Assembly (NCBI GenBank): GCA_024305405.1
Contig: JAKNDB010000109.1
Coordinates: 124,001 to 188,000 of the forward strand
Length of the DNA: 64,000 nt
Direction: 5' to 3'
Source of the DNA: Dirofilaria immitis
Lineage: Eukaryota > Nematoda > Chromadorea > Rhabditida > Onchocercidae
The position numbers and the translations under genes were made by a program. Each line of letters begins with the position of its first letter. Position 1 is the stretch's first letter. Below the pieces are notes generated by a model. The model did not search any database. It was not told the DNA's origin and saw only the letters and a program-made list of their open reading frames with translations. Shown here piece by piece: positions 1 through 12,452 of the stretch.

Positions 1-60
1 CTTTGATGAGTGGAATTTTTCGTATGTATGAATGCTTGAATGAACTAAAATGACTTTCAG

Positions 61-546
61 GTGAATCAATTCCAATACGTCTTTTTCTTGCTGGTTATGA
101 TTTGACACCAACGATGCGTGACGTAGGCAAGAAATTTTCAGTTCGTTATTATTTAAATCTCGTTTTAGTTGATGAAGAAGATCGTCGTTATTTCAAGCAG
201 CAGGTAAAGCATTTCACTATAATCTGTTATCACTCTTAGATTTGTATATACATCACTTGATATAGTTAATCGTTCGCAAAAACATGTGTCGTAGTGCTAG
301 TCGGGTTATCGATTCATTTCTATTGATTCAATATTCTTACTTTATTATAACCGATTCAAACTGGAATTTTCCAAATTTAACTTCCAACTTTGTGAATATT
401 TTGAGGAGATGACATTATGGCGTAAAGCTGATAAGATCAGTCGACACATTTCGGTGGAGAATATATCCGGAACAAAAGCCAATGGAGAAACGACTACAGC
501 AGAACCATCAAACCAGCACACAAAAAAGGTTGAAGCTGGCAAGTAG
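61..546 (+). CDS. vps-26: VPS26 retromer subunit, C-terminal part (5' end outside window)
   Basis: This is the arrestin-like VPS26 subunit of retromer, which works with VPS35 and VPS29 on endosomes to return cargo to the Golgi or plasma membrane. Two exons are visible: 61-203 after a TTTCAG acceptor, and 406-546 ending in TAG. Exon one reads GESIPIRLFLAGYDLTPTM and continues through VRYYLNLVLVDEEDRRYF, the hallmark C-terminal arrestin-fold block of the family. Exon two continues with EMTLWRKADKISRH and then a short polar tail. The splice is phase 0 (GTAAAG donor, acceptor after ATTTTGAG). Both exons are open, with no frame breaks. The tail after the WRK block is about 40 residues, rich in Thr, Asn, Ala and Lys, as usual for VPS26 ends. 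Earlier exons lie left of the window. The gene is convergent with the RAD54B gene. Recognition of the family is very secure. Confidence 0.95.
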
Positions 547-2662
547 TTTTGATTTCTGAGCCAAGCAAAAAACAAGTATCGCAAATATATCGTGTCTTTT
601 CGCTTTTCTTGTAAAATTTCCACTTTTTACCGTTATACTTTTTCTATTTCTATTTAATTTGAGTCAGACATTGATCTGAGCATATTATGACTTCTTTTAG
701 AGATTATTATATGAGTATATGGTCATAAATTAGAAATATCTGAAAATTAAGTTAACTGATAAAGAGCTTACGGATAATTTACTGCGACAACCATTTAAAC
801 TAATTCAATTATGCATCTTTTTTTCAATGTAATTTAGGTATTTTAATATTAGTCTATTATATTTTTGGATTGATGACTTTTTGTATTATATATCGCTTGG
901 GATGGTCGCCATTAGGCAATCTTTATTTTTAAATCTAAATCTAGATTATTTTTAGATTGCAATACTGATTTTCTTTGTAGAATTTCTAAAGACTGACCTG
1001 CGGAAGAAAGATAACGGTTAGAAGAATTTGTTGCTTTTGATACCATACAAGTAGCATGAATCGAATTCATTCATTTTAGGCGTAAAATAATTGGAAAAGT
1101 TGACATTCCTTATAATGTGAAATCCATACATAATTGCGTCCGCCGGGCTGTCCTTTAATTCATGAATATGAATATACCGATATTTCATCTCGGTTCCTGA
1201 AACAGGTGGTAAATGAGCAGTTCTATTATTATATTCTCATTTCTTCTTACTTTCCCGTCTAAGCAATGCAGCTAAAATCGTTTTACTAATTAGGAAACGG
1301 GAGTTTTTGGCTTCCGTCAGATTTTTGTCCAGATTTTGTTTTATATCAAATTGCTGGACAATATTATAACTAATTTTAACAGCATCATTGGAATGTTATG
1401 ATGGTTACAGATATTTGTATTGTGCCTTAGTGTGGCTCTTTGAGCTCTCCTGTGTTACCTGCATTTTCTGCACTAACATTTGGAAAAAAGTTGTTTCGGA
1501 CCATTTTATTTATATTTTTGCATACTGATCTTGTTATCTCGATACGTTTTATTTGAAACTTTGAAAAGTCAGCATAGTTGGCATGTGCCCTGCAAAATGA
1601 AGTTTACCGTAAGATATCGAAATTATTTTCCCACTTCGTCCATTTCGACCTGATCAAATTTATAAATCGAATAATTTTCGAGGAATCAATTCAATGTCTA
1701 AAATTTGTTATTCTGTAATGCGGGTCGCATGTTGTGTTTCTTCATATAATTGCATTTATTTCCAGCGTCGTGTTCTGTGACTTTCAATTCCATCTAGCTA
1801 CATTCGCTTTAAAAGCTATTCTCTTTGTCTTCTAAATGTACTTTTCTGGAAGTTTGAGATACATATCGGTGCTCTGTATTTACATTATTTATTCCTGTGT
1901 ATAGATATATTGCAGTAGTATTTGCTGACGAAGGATTATTCGTTATGATACAGCGTTACTGACTTACCAGTTAAGCCAGTAGACTAGGTTCATTCCTCTA
2001 ATAATCGTTTTTAGCATAACAAACTGTTTTCATTGGTAAGCCGGAGGGTACCTTAGTTTTCGAAAATGCCATCATTTGTTTGATAAAGCCGACTTCTAAA
2101 ATACTTTTTGAAAAATAGCAAACGATCTGCTCCAGTCAATGATACTTCTCTTTACGGCTCAAAGTTTCAATTTGTGATAACTGTCCCTCCATTCTGGTTC
2201 AAGAACTGCGTACTAGATTTTTCTTGCTGTTTCTTTCTGTTTCCTTTTATATGTCTTTTTGTTCTTATTGTTTATTTTTTAAATTACTCGAAAGACACAA
2301 TACAGATTTTCAGTACTACCAGCCTATTGATTTCTCTAAATACACATATTTTATTAAATGAATGTAGGAGTTTGGAAGAATTTATTTAACGAGAAATGTT
2401 AAACACAAATAAAGCGAAAAAAACCAGATAAAACTGAGATCGAATATTTTTAACAAGAACGACTACATAATTAGGCGAGTTTTTCCAAAATACTCGAACT
2501 CAAAACAGTTTGTATTAAAACAGGATCATTTAGAATTAAAATAAGATTAGAATTCTACATCAAATGGAATACTCTTACAAGTCTTAATGAAAAAGAAGGC
2601 AGTTTTTCTCAACTTATGAGCAAACTCAGTTCTAATTAACAGTATCTGAGAGACGATACCGT
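547..2662. other. Intergenic region between two convergent 3' ends
   Basis: No gene is recognised here. The stretch is less repetitive than most of the window and should hold the 3' UTRs of vps-26 (+) and the RAD54B gene (-). A 93-codon open frame at 2108-2389 begins at TTG, has no splice context and shows no family resemblance. I saw no convincing AATAAA close to either stop codon. Confidence 0.6.
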
Positions 2663-5600
2663 TCAGAAGTTGGAAACTAGCTTCATGATGAACGAAACCC
2701 CTTCTAAACAGCATTTCTCTAAACCAGCTTGAGCTTTCATCAGTTCAAATTGTTCCTCGTATTTCGGTGAATAATGCTGCCAACGCATCAATGTTCCCAT
2801 TAAAGCACTCTGAAATTTCAATATCATCACAATAATCAAGAATTTGTTAACGGTACTTTCTTACAGTAATTTAAAAGATAAAGTTTCAATTTATTCCTCT
2901 TAGTTTAAATTAAATTGAATACAAAATAGAATCGAGATAGATTGAATGCCGTTGATACAAGTCATAATCCAAAACTATTTGATTAATTTCGAGAAATTGG
3001 CAAACCGCTGATAGTGCCGCTTCGTCTCCCAATATTTTATTTTTAACTTGATCTTCGATCACTTCGTTATCGTTGCAATTCTGTACCAAAGAATCAGCCG
3101 AAGATGACTGCACAGAATCTTCTAGAACCGACGTGGAATCATCGTTCTCATTCGTCCTTTCGCTAGGAACATTTTCAACATCCAATTTCGGTGACTGTAA
3201 ATTCAAAACAACTACAACTGGTCATTAAAAGCTTTTTGAATAAAACAAAAATAGTATCGCTACTGACTTTCCTGTATTAAAATTTAAAATTAACATTAGG
3301 ATTCATTTCCCGTTCTATTTCGAGCTCTGCTGGTAAAGGCCACATCCGTCGCACTGACATTCTAATAAACAATGTGTTTCGCATTCGGTTTCATTGCGAA
3401 GTGTAAAAATGTCTTGTAATTCTTCATCAGAGAAGTGCGTAAGTGCTGAAATTTTACATTTCATGTAGTTTTGGTAAGAACATTATTATGGTACACAAGA
3501 GATGACGTTAGGTATCATTACAAGTTTCTTGAATATGTGTAAGAACTGGTAAGAGAATGCGATTGCAATTGTAAATGTAAAACTTACAGTCGACTGGAAC
3601 CATTTCAACTATTGTACTAAGACTGCTTTTTTAATTTGTCTTTGCAGAATTTTTTCATCCACGGTACCCTAAAAGTATGTTGTGAGCAATTAAATTACCT
3701 CATTTAACACAACAGCTACATTAACAGCAATAAAAATACAGTCTGTTGCAAATTCTATAATCAAAAAAAAACTAAAATATTACCCCAGTGATAAGCCTAT
3801 AAATATGGCACGGTTTTTTTGTCCTTGTCGCCAGATACGAGCCATCGCTTGCATATCCACCGCTGGATTCCAATCCGAATCGAACAAAATCATTCGACTA
3901 GCACCGATGAGATTTAAGCCAAGTCCACCTGTTGAGGTATTCATGCGTATAAAACATTAAATGACAAATGTGAAATTTATTAATAGTCAAAGTTAAACTT
4001 TTAATATCCATTACCTGCTTTAGCACTCAATAAGAAAGCACAATTTCTATTTGATTCGAGATTGAATTCTTCTACAATTTCCATTCTTCTTTTCGCTTCG
4101 GTTGAACCATCTAACCGTAGGACAGTGTAATATAAAGTTTGACAAAGCTCCTCCAACAGGTCAAGAGTCTAAAGAGAAAGAATATAAGAGTTTCTTATGC
4201 GTTGGTCTTTTTTCTCTATCTCATCTGAAGTGGTTTGGAAGACAATATAATAGTCATTCCTCAATTACTGAAACAGAAAGAAAAGTAATCTTAATACTAC
4301 ACTTAATAAAATTTTCAATATAAAAAATAGATCAACCTGGATTTCTCATATTTTTTCTGAGATTAAGAAACAGACCTTGGTAAAATTGGAAACAACGACA
4401 ATTTTTTCTTCCTGTTCTCGAAATGTCCCCAGCAACTCGCCAAATACATTAAGTTTGCCTGGTAAAATAGGAAATGCTACTTATATTTTCCATGATATAA
4501 TTGAACTAATGAATTTGGTAATATACAGGCCTAAAGGAAATCTCTTTAAAACAACTGAATACTCAGAGAAAAGAGAAATTACGAAAAAGTATCCAATACT
4601 TTATATCCAATACCTGAGTCAGTCATTAAAAGGTAAGAATCACTATAAGTATTAGGAAACAACTGAAGAAGTGCATTATAAAATTCTTTTTCTTCCATCT
4701 GAAAGTAGATTCCAAATTCTTAAACTGAAAACGACAATAAACATCATCCGTTACAAAAATATGTAAAAAGCTTAAATTCGAAATGTAAGTGTGATAAAAT
4801 CATTTGCTGTCGTTTGACAACAGTATAAAGTTTACGGTTTAAGGTGATAAAAGTTTACTTTCTATACTTCCAGCTATAGAGAGAGCATTTAATGCTCCGA
4901 GCGATAGGTGGATAGTTCATTATATGCAAAAATAATAGATGATGTATAAGTCATGCAAATCGAGGCTGTTGATCAATTCATAGACTACCTTGCAAGTTTG
5001 AAGTTTTGTTGCAATACTATGATAAAGGATGGATGGATGATTACATAATTTTCGCAATACATCAATCAAAGTCAGATGATCATAAGACAGGAATTTCTTC
5101 AAACGCTTATATATAGAACATTGCAACGGTGATGGTCGACACCAAACTATGTAATCATCTATAAAATATTTAGTTATTAACAGATAGTGACTAATTTTTA
5201 TATATTTCTTTGACATTTGCTACAAAAAAACATTTGCGGAAAGAGCAACAAAGAAATGGCTACTTAGAAGAAGTTATGCATACAACACTTTTAAATTCGA
5301 TATGAATGAATAGAAAAAGAACGATTCGTTTCCCTTTTATATTTTTCCTTTTACTTTTATTTCACCTCAAATATTCCTTTTCTAAATCATCTCAGAAAAA
5401 CGAAAAAATATGTTCCAAATTTTCGTAAATCTGTCCCTATTTAAAAATTTATCATCAAAATTACAAACTTTTCGGCGGCAGCCACTCATGTATCACTTCA
5501 GCTGTTCGACGAAGCATCACCTCGGCAAGCAATTCGTTGAAACGAGTTGGCTGCAAAGTATCCATTATTAAAATAATCAAAGAAATTGTCAAAATATTCA

Positions 5601-8078
5601 TAGATTTATCTACCAATATCAGTTCATTTAATTAATTGATTTACGCAATTAATTTAAAGTACAGAGAAAATATATACCGCAGGAAATTGAAAACTGAAAT
5701 ATGCATTAAACATTATTCGATCATATAACGCTTAGCAAATGATAATTCGATAACACGTATGAATTTTTATTGATATCTATAAAAAGTTATATTCCATTTG
5801 ATAAATATGCAAATACCTCCACTTCACAAGTATGTTTGAATTCTGAAAAAGCGCCAAAAAGATCTGGCCGTGCAAAATTAATCAGCGAATAGAATTCTTC
5901 CAGATCATTTTGCATTGGTGTTCCTGTCAGTAACAACCGACGTTCGGCGTGCAAATTTTGAAGCTAAAAATTTTATGATTATGATTTTTCACATAAAGTT
6001 TAAATTTAGAAAATTAACCCGCAGTGCGACATACTTGTTCTCGAAGTCTCCCGTTCAAATTTTTAAGTCTATGTGCTTCATCGCAAACAAGCAGATCGAT
6101 CGGAATAACAGATAGTTGTGAAACAGTACGTGCAATCAACTCATAACTAAAAATGGCAATCATTGTCATTTCCCGACATGAAATCAGCTTTTCCACATCT
6201 GCTGATTTCATAACTCGAAATAGCTGAAAAATTTTATTAAGTTATGTCTGAAAAAACAACTAAACTCTTTTCAAAAGTAGTTGAAATGTAAAAAAAGATA
6301 CCATTACTTGTATCTGTGGTGACCATTTCATAAATTCTGAGTACCAGTTATTTAACAATGATGTCGGTACTACGATGATACATTTCCGAATTATCGGCTT
6401 CTGATTTAGTCGTTTTTGATTAACGCAGTTATCAACGAAATAGTTTGCACACTTTACCCAAACCCATTTCATCAGCAAGAATGGCTCCGCCATCAGAATC
6501 CTTTAAACAGATACAACTAAAGTTTCACACGAATACCGATAACTATTTTGAAAGATTCGCATAACTTCTTTCTCAAGTTTAAATTCGATTTCAGTAAGGT
6601 TTATGAAGAGAAAACAAAAACAAAATAAATCAACAGTTAGTTAGTCAAAACTTAGTAAATGTCCGCGATTTTTTCAGCAAATAAATGATTAGATAAATCA
6701 CTGGAAATTAGGGAAAAATAAAATTAAAAGGAAACCTTTAAGCATCTATATATGAAAGCGATGCCATCCTTTTGATGCGGTTTCAGGCAGCGAGCAATTC
6801 GCACATCTACAGCGACTCGTCGTATAGACCCGTCTTCATTTTTTCCCTAATATTATATTAAATACGTGACTGATATACAATATTGATGCGTTTTTTTTCT
6901 TTTTAAATTACAATTATGATAACGAAATAAATACCTCATCAATACAAAATCCAAAGGATCATCCCGACCAAAAAATGGTGAAATAAAATTTTGATAAGTA
7001 ACTCCTTTTCGTTTCTTTACATTCTCGTTAGTTATTGCAATATTTCCCATTAATTCAGCAGTCACTTGTTGTTTTTCAGTATTTTCATCTACATCAACCG
7101 CTGTAATCACAGCAATAACAAACAAGACCTTTTTATTGGTTTGTGATTTTTCAAAGAAATTTTGTACAAAATGTTTTTAAAAACAGAAAAAAAGTACCCG
7201 GCTGCCGTAAAGTTCCCTCAGCTTGTACTTCCACTTCATAACTATTTACTTTTAAACGACTACCCTTCTTCAATTCATTCAATTGCTTTATCGAATAACC
7301 ACTTGCTCTTCCAACTTCTTCACCACTCTAAATGATTGAAAACTCGAATCAAGAGAAAACATCAGCACTAAATGAAATGATATCAGTAATCACAATAACG
7401 AAATCATTGAAGTTATCATTGGGACAACATCGATGATTCAGTACAATCAACGTCTTAAGTACCAACTCTCTGAAACTAACGAATGACGTAAATCACTAAA
7501 CAGTTCCTTTTCATCTTCCATTGGCTAGAAATTATTAATACCAATAAAATAAAACATATAACTTTTTTTTTCCCAACAAGAATGCAAAAAAAAGATTACT
7601 TCTGTTTGCAATATAACTGAACGTTTTCGACAGAATAACAATCCATCACCTTGCCATCTTTTATGCATTCTTGAAGATATTTTTCCATAAAGTACTTCGT
7701 AACAATAATACATTCCTTCATCTATGAGAAATAATTTCATAAAAATTTTATTTTTCACCATATGATTGATGAGAATAGTTTACGAAAAAAAAATCGTAAG
7801 TAGCAACAAAAATTCATAAATAATGACAATTAAATTTTGTAAATTAAAATACGTATAAGTTCTTTTCCTTCTGCATATGACAATTCGAGAATGTGCCAAG
7901 AATAATCCAAAAAAGATGTTTCATTTTAATTATATTTGGACAAATTAATCTGAACGATTGATTATGGATGTGACAGATATTTGTTACCTTGGCTTGTCAT
8001 GGTATCATCAATATCATCAGTTACATTAGACTGTGACATACAATGAGTATTTTCGCAATGGCTAAAATGTCGTCGCAT
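2663..8078 (-). CDS. rad-54.B: RAD54B-type SWI/SNF DNA-dependent ATPase, 18 exons, six frame breaks
   Basis: RAD54-family motor that remodels DNA and RAD51 filaments during homologous recombination, in the nucleus. Exons (minus order): 8078-7988, 7721-7600, 7327-7198, 7100-6935, 6846-6736, 6500-6308, 6223-6035, 5963-5817, 5550-5469, 5158-4989, 4698-4614, 4458-4376, 4168-4015, 3928-3784, 3668-3588, 3445-3295, 3194-2976, 2809-2663. About 823 residues if the breaks are bridged (human RAD54B: 910). Motif I DEMGLGK near residue 217, motif II DEAH near 320, motif [11 protein letters not shown] near 347, motif [16 protein letters not shown] near 571, motif [14 protein letters not shown] near 602. 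The N-terminal block ([19 protein letters not shown]) and the Cys-rich C-terminal [10 protein letters not shown] point to RAD54B rather than RAD54L. Splice phases agree throughout only if one base is added near 6839-6844, 6453-6455, 6413-6417, 3814-3820, 3627-3632 and 3346-3347. The exon-17 donor at 2975 is the least certain junction. The start ATG at 8078 lies 16 bases after a TTTTCAG acceptor. Confidence 0.93.
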
Positions 8079-8101
8079 CGTCTTCTCAGTTTAACTGAAA
8101 A
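8079..8101 (-). promoter_or_regulatory. Candidate spliced-leader acceptor of the RAD54B gene
   Basis: On the minus strand GTTTTCAG lies 16 bases before the first ATG, leaving a very short 5' leader from 8094 to 8079. That spacing is typical of nematode mRNAs that receive a spliced leader by trans-splicing. An ordinary 5' UTR intron would look the same, so this is inference. Confidence 0.5.
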
Positions 8102-8934
8102 CCTGCAAAAAAACCCATTGATAATGGTAGAAGATTATTCAGAGAGCTGATTACATGTTTTAAAATTGCCGAATAATTCATTGGAATTAGAGAAGCTAAA
8201 TTTGCCAAGCTTTCCAGGAATCGTGATTTCAAAATAAAAATTGAGAAAAAATGGAAAGATTTTCAAAATTAGATTTATTTTGTCTAAATTGAAACTACCA
8301 AAAACTCAAAATTCAGAAATTTCAAAATGAATTTTAACTTCAAAGTTTTTAATCAATTGATAAGAAAATGAAGCGCAATTTGCCGAGTAAAATTCCATGC
8401 CAATGGATTGTTGTTCTTTTTTTTAAAATAATTTTGCACAATTCTTTAAATTTATCAATTGATTTATCACAACAGAAGGATAATTTTTAGCTACTGAAAC
8501 AATGGTTGATACAATTTTAAATGATAGGGTGAAGATTGATAAGATACTGATAAGATGCAGAAAAATAAGATAAATTAAGCTAAGGAAGAAAAAATCGAAG
8601 ATTGGAAAATGGCGAAGATTAATAAGACTTCTAAATGATAACCGAGTATCGACCAATACGTTTCACAAGGTAATTAACATCGCACTCCGAAAGTTTTCGA
8701 GATCGTTGTTGAACTTTTCCCGGCATTTTATATTATTTAAAATTTCGGCTAACCGCGAAATACTACGCGTCCACTTAGGTAAATATATCCTGCATCAGCT
8801 ATCAGGTTTAGAACTTGTCAGACTTGCAGAAGTATCTAGCCATTTTAGATTGAGTATTTAGTGCTCCGAGATACATGTCGGTATTTTCTGGTAAAGTCAT
8901 TGATGACCACACTAGAATTCGATTTATTATCAGA
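8102..8934. other. Upstream region of the RAD54B gene, no gene seen
   Basis: AT-rich DNA between the RAD54B gene start and a minisatellite. The open frame at 8423-8656 on the minus strand is composed of AT-rich codons without splice or family support. Any promoter of the RAD54B gene should lie here, but no clear element is visible. Confidence 0.5.
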
Positions 8935-10125
8935 ACTTGATTGTCATAAAAGCAACTTACAATGAAAGTCGGCATATGCTCATATATTCGGATTTCGGAT
9001 TTAATCATTTGCAGTATCTTTATGTATGGACAGATATGATCATTTGCAATATTTGCATGCATGCATGCATATGTGTGGTTATTTACGATATCTACATGCA
9101 GGAACTGATACGATCATCTGGTATGTGATCATTTGCGATAGTTGTACGCATGAATGATCACTTTGCGATATTTGCATGAATGGGCAGATGATTTTGATTA
9201 TTTGCGACATTTACATGCATAGACAAATATTATTTACGATAATTACATGCATATATATAATAATCATTTGTAATAACGACATGCATTGGTATGATCATCT
9301 TGCGATACTTGTATAATATATGGGCGGATATGATCATTTGTGACATCTGTTTAGGTGGATATAACCGTTTGCGATATCTGCATGTATGGATATGATTATT
9401 TGCGATGCCTGCATGCATGCACGTATGAATATAATCGTTTGCGATAATTGCATGCATGAATACATATGACTATTTGCAGTATCTGTGTGGATGGATGCAT
9501 GGATATGATCATTTACTGTGATGTCCGCACGTATGGCACGCATGAATATAATCATTTGTGATATCTGAATGCATAAATATGATCATTTGCGATATCTGCA
9601 TGCATGCATGCGTGCATGTGATTATTTGCGATATTTACATGTATAGACTGATGCGATCATCCGCGATATCTTCATGCATACATGTCTGTGAGTCATTTGC
9701 AATAGTTGTACGCTTAATTATGTTCACTTTGCGATACTTGCATAATATAGGCGGATATGATCATTTGCAATATTTGCGATACATGATAGTTACGATATCT
9801 GCATACATGAACAGATACGATTATTCTCGATACTTGCATGCATGCATGCACGGATATCATGATTTATGGTACATGCACGTGTGCATGATCACATGCAACC
9901 ATTTACAATACCTGCGTGCACATATGCACGGATATACTATTTGTGTACATACATCCTTGGGTACGATCATCCGCGATATCTGTGTGCATTTGTATATGGA
10001 TTTCATTTACGATAGTCTTCATTATGCGCAGATACGATCACTTGTGATATTTTGCATGCATGAATACGGTCACTTTCGTGGTATGAATACGGTCATTTTC
10101 TTGACATGAATACGGTCATTTCCAT
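8935..10125. repeat. Degenerate minisatellite of nested palindromic words
   Basis: About 1.2 kb built from roughly 25-30 diverged copies of a unit about 36-48 bases long. The core runs ATGATCATTTGCGATAT followed by CTGCATGCATG, with a variable linker containing GATATG or GAATAT. Each unit carries three palindromic hexamers: TGATCA, GATATC and GCATGC. Copies drift at many positions, so the array looks old. Long open frames cross it on both strands (for example 9558-10109 plus, 9334-9555 minus) only because the unit is poor in stop codons. They are not genes. Confidence 0.85.
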
Positions 10126-11269
10126 GACCAATGCAAATTAATATTGAAATTGAAATAAAATATCAAATTAATAATAAAAATTCAAAACGAGTTCTCATTT
10201 ATTTCATCTCTTCTAAACATAATCAATAAAACTTATTGAATAATCATAATTATTTTTTATTTTGTTAACAAAATAAAAAAACTTTTTCCCTTTGCATAAT
10301 TTTTTTCTTTTCATGCAAAAATTAATTTTTTCTCTTAATTGATATTAAACTTTAACCTTTAATCAAAAGTTGAACGCACTCCAAATTTTATATCCTCATC
10401 TAAAATTCAATTTTCCCAGTTCTGGACCTAACTTTATTATCAATTAAACTATTAGAAGGCAAAAAGTACTCGTTGATAAAATTATTAAAAATTTTCCAAA
10501 AATTCGAGGAGCGGAAATTCTTTTAAAAAATTTTAACAATTAATTTGATAATAAATTTATCTGAGAAAAATTGAAATTTCATATTGAATGAAAGAAATAA
10601 ATGACAAAGTGAGGAAATTACCCCATTTTTTTTTTTTTTTTTTGGTTTACGGTTGAGTACTTAAGTGATAAGCTACTGGAGATATTTGGATAAACTAAAT
10701 TTTCTCTCAACAATTATTTATAAAAATTGAATATAATTAGGGAATTATAACTTTTATTTTTAAAAGAAAAGTTTATCGATTTAATTAGGAAAATTATTTT
10801 ATTAAAATATTCCATCTTTCAAATGAAAATTTTCAATTAAAAAAAAAAAATTGCCGAAATTTTTGAATAAACTAATTTTTTTCTTGAAAATATGAAATTA
10901 TCCCTTTTATTCGAGCGAATTTTTTTATAAAAAAATTTGCTCGAATACTTGACTGCATTGTAAAAAAAAAAATTTGATGATTTATTATTGCAAACTTTTG
11001 AAATAATAGAAAGATCTTGAAAAATGGAGGAAAAAAAACCAATTAGACTATGAAATATATGTATATATATATATATGTTTTTGTATATTCGAGATTAGAT
11101 ATTTGAGATTATTTTAATTTGCCTAATTGTAGTAATAGTAATACCAAATTGCATAAATAAATTGTAATTTCAATTATTTTAAAATTTTGATTACATAGAA
11201 CTTCAAATTAGCATATTGTAAAACCAAAAAAAAAAAAATAATTATTTAATATAATACAAATATACAGCA

Positions 11270-11500
11270 TAGAACATAAAATATAAATAGCATATACTGT
11301 AAAATAAAAATTCATATATACTATATTATATAATAAAAATATAAATAGTGTATAAGTGAAAATTCATATTATATACTATACTATATATTATAAAATATAA
11401 ATAGCACATACTGTAAAATGAAAATTCATATTATATACTATAAAATAACAATTCATATTGTATACTATACTATATACTATAAAATATAAATAGTATATTT
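11270..11500. repeat. Short degenerate tandem repeat (ATAAATAG type)
   Basis: The phrase AAAATATAAATAGYATATACTG, followed by AAAATTCATATTATATACTAT, recurs about four times with small indels. It is simple AT-rich tandem DNA with no coding role visible. Confidence 0.65.
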
Positions 11501-12371
11501 AATGTTGTTAAATCACAACGACGACTATACTAGAAACTTGGAACAGGCTGCATTTTTGTGTTAGTTGCTTTTATACACGTACGTCACGTACTCCCTTTCC
11601 TATACGTGTAAGTTTAATTGTGTTATATTGTATAATTTATAAAAGAAAAAAAAAAAAAGAAATCATTCAAAACTTTTTATTGAATCCGTACGACGATTGT
11701 ATATGTATATATATATATATATATATCAGCAATTTGGAATAAGATAATATTCGTTTAATATAACGCATTTCCTTATAAATGATTTTACGCTTTTACGTAA
11801 ACGTATTAACACGTATTCTTTTCCTTATACGTGTATACGTGTGTAAAATTGTTTTACGTTCATTCATTTGTTGATTAAACTGAAAATATTTTCTTTTTGA
11901 TTTTAAATAAAAAAAAAACAAAAAAACAAAAGATAAGAAAAAGGAATTTTTATTTTGTAACAAACAAATCATTAAGACACTACATGAATGAATGAATGAA
12001 TGAATGAATGAATGAATAATTGATAATTAATAATAATAAAAAGAAAGGGGAAAAAAAGAAAGAGAAAAAAACAAAACAAAAAAATAAGCAAAGAAACAAA
12101 ACCAGTAAACAATGCTTAACATTTTCAAATAATTTCATACTAATTAATCAATTAATTAATTAATTGATTAATTGATTAATTAATTAACAAAGTTCTGAAA
12201 ATTTCTTTTCATATAAAATAAAAGAAATGAAAATTGTTATTATCATTTTTTTTTGTATCGTTTTCTTTCATATTTGTTGAAAATTAATTATTAATAATGT
12301 CAAATATTGTGTTATGATCGAAAAGTCTTCTTTTTTAATTTTTATAATAAACACTGATTCACCGAGCAATA

Positions 12372-12452
12372 AAGAAAAGAGAGGGAAAAAGAGAGAGAGA
12401 GAGAGAGAGGGAGAAGGAGAGAGAGAGGGAAGAGAAGAGAAGGAGAGAGAGA
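12372..12452. repeat. (GA)n microsatellite
   Basis: An imperfect run of GAGAGA with GGGA interruptions, about 80 bases. It is one of at least nine GA/CT tracts in the window (others near 13455, 20600, 26453, 35646, 36728, 40712, 47215, 50354 and 52197). Confidence 0.8.

Noticed and set aside
2108..2389. 93-codon plus-strand frame with a hydrophobic middle
   Set aside because: Starts at TTG, lies in the 3' flank of two convergent genes, and has no recognisable domain or splice signals.
7430..7527. Possible extra RAD54B exon reading [20 protein letters not shown] after a TTTCTAG acceptor
   Set aside because: Its phase does not fit the neighbours, while exons 7721-7600 and 7327-7198 join directly in phase and match the family without it.
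9230..10109. Open frames of 73-183 codons on both strands rich in Met, His, Ile, Cys and Tyr
   Set aside because: They follow the minisatellite unit and exist on both strands at once. No splice or start context and no family resemblance.
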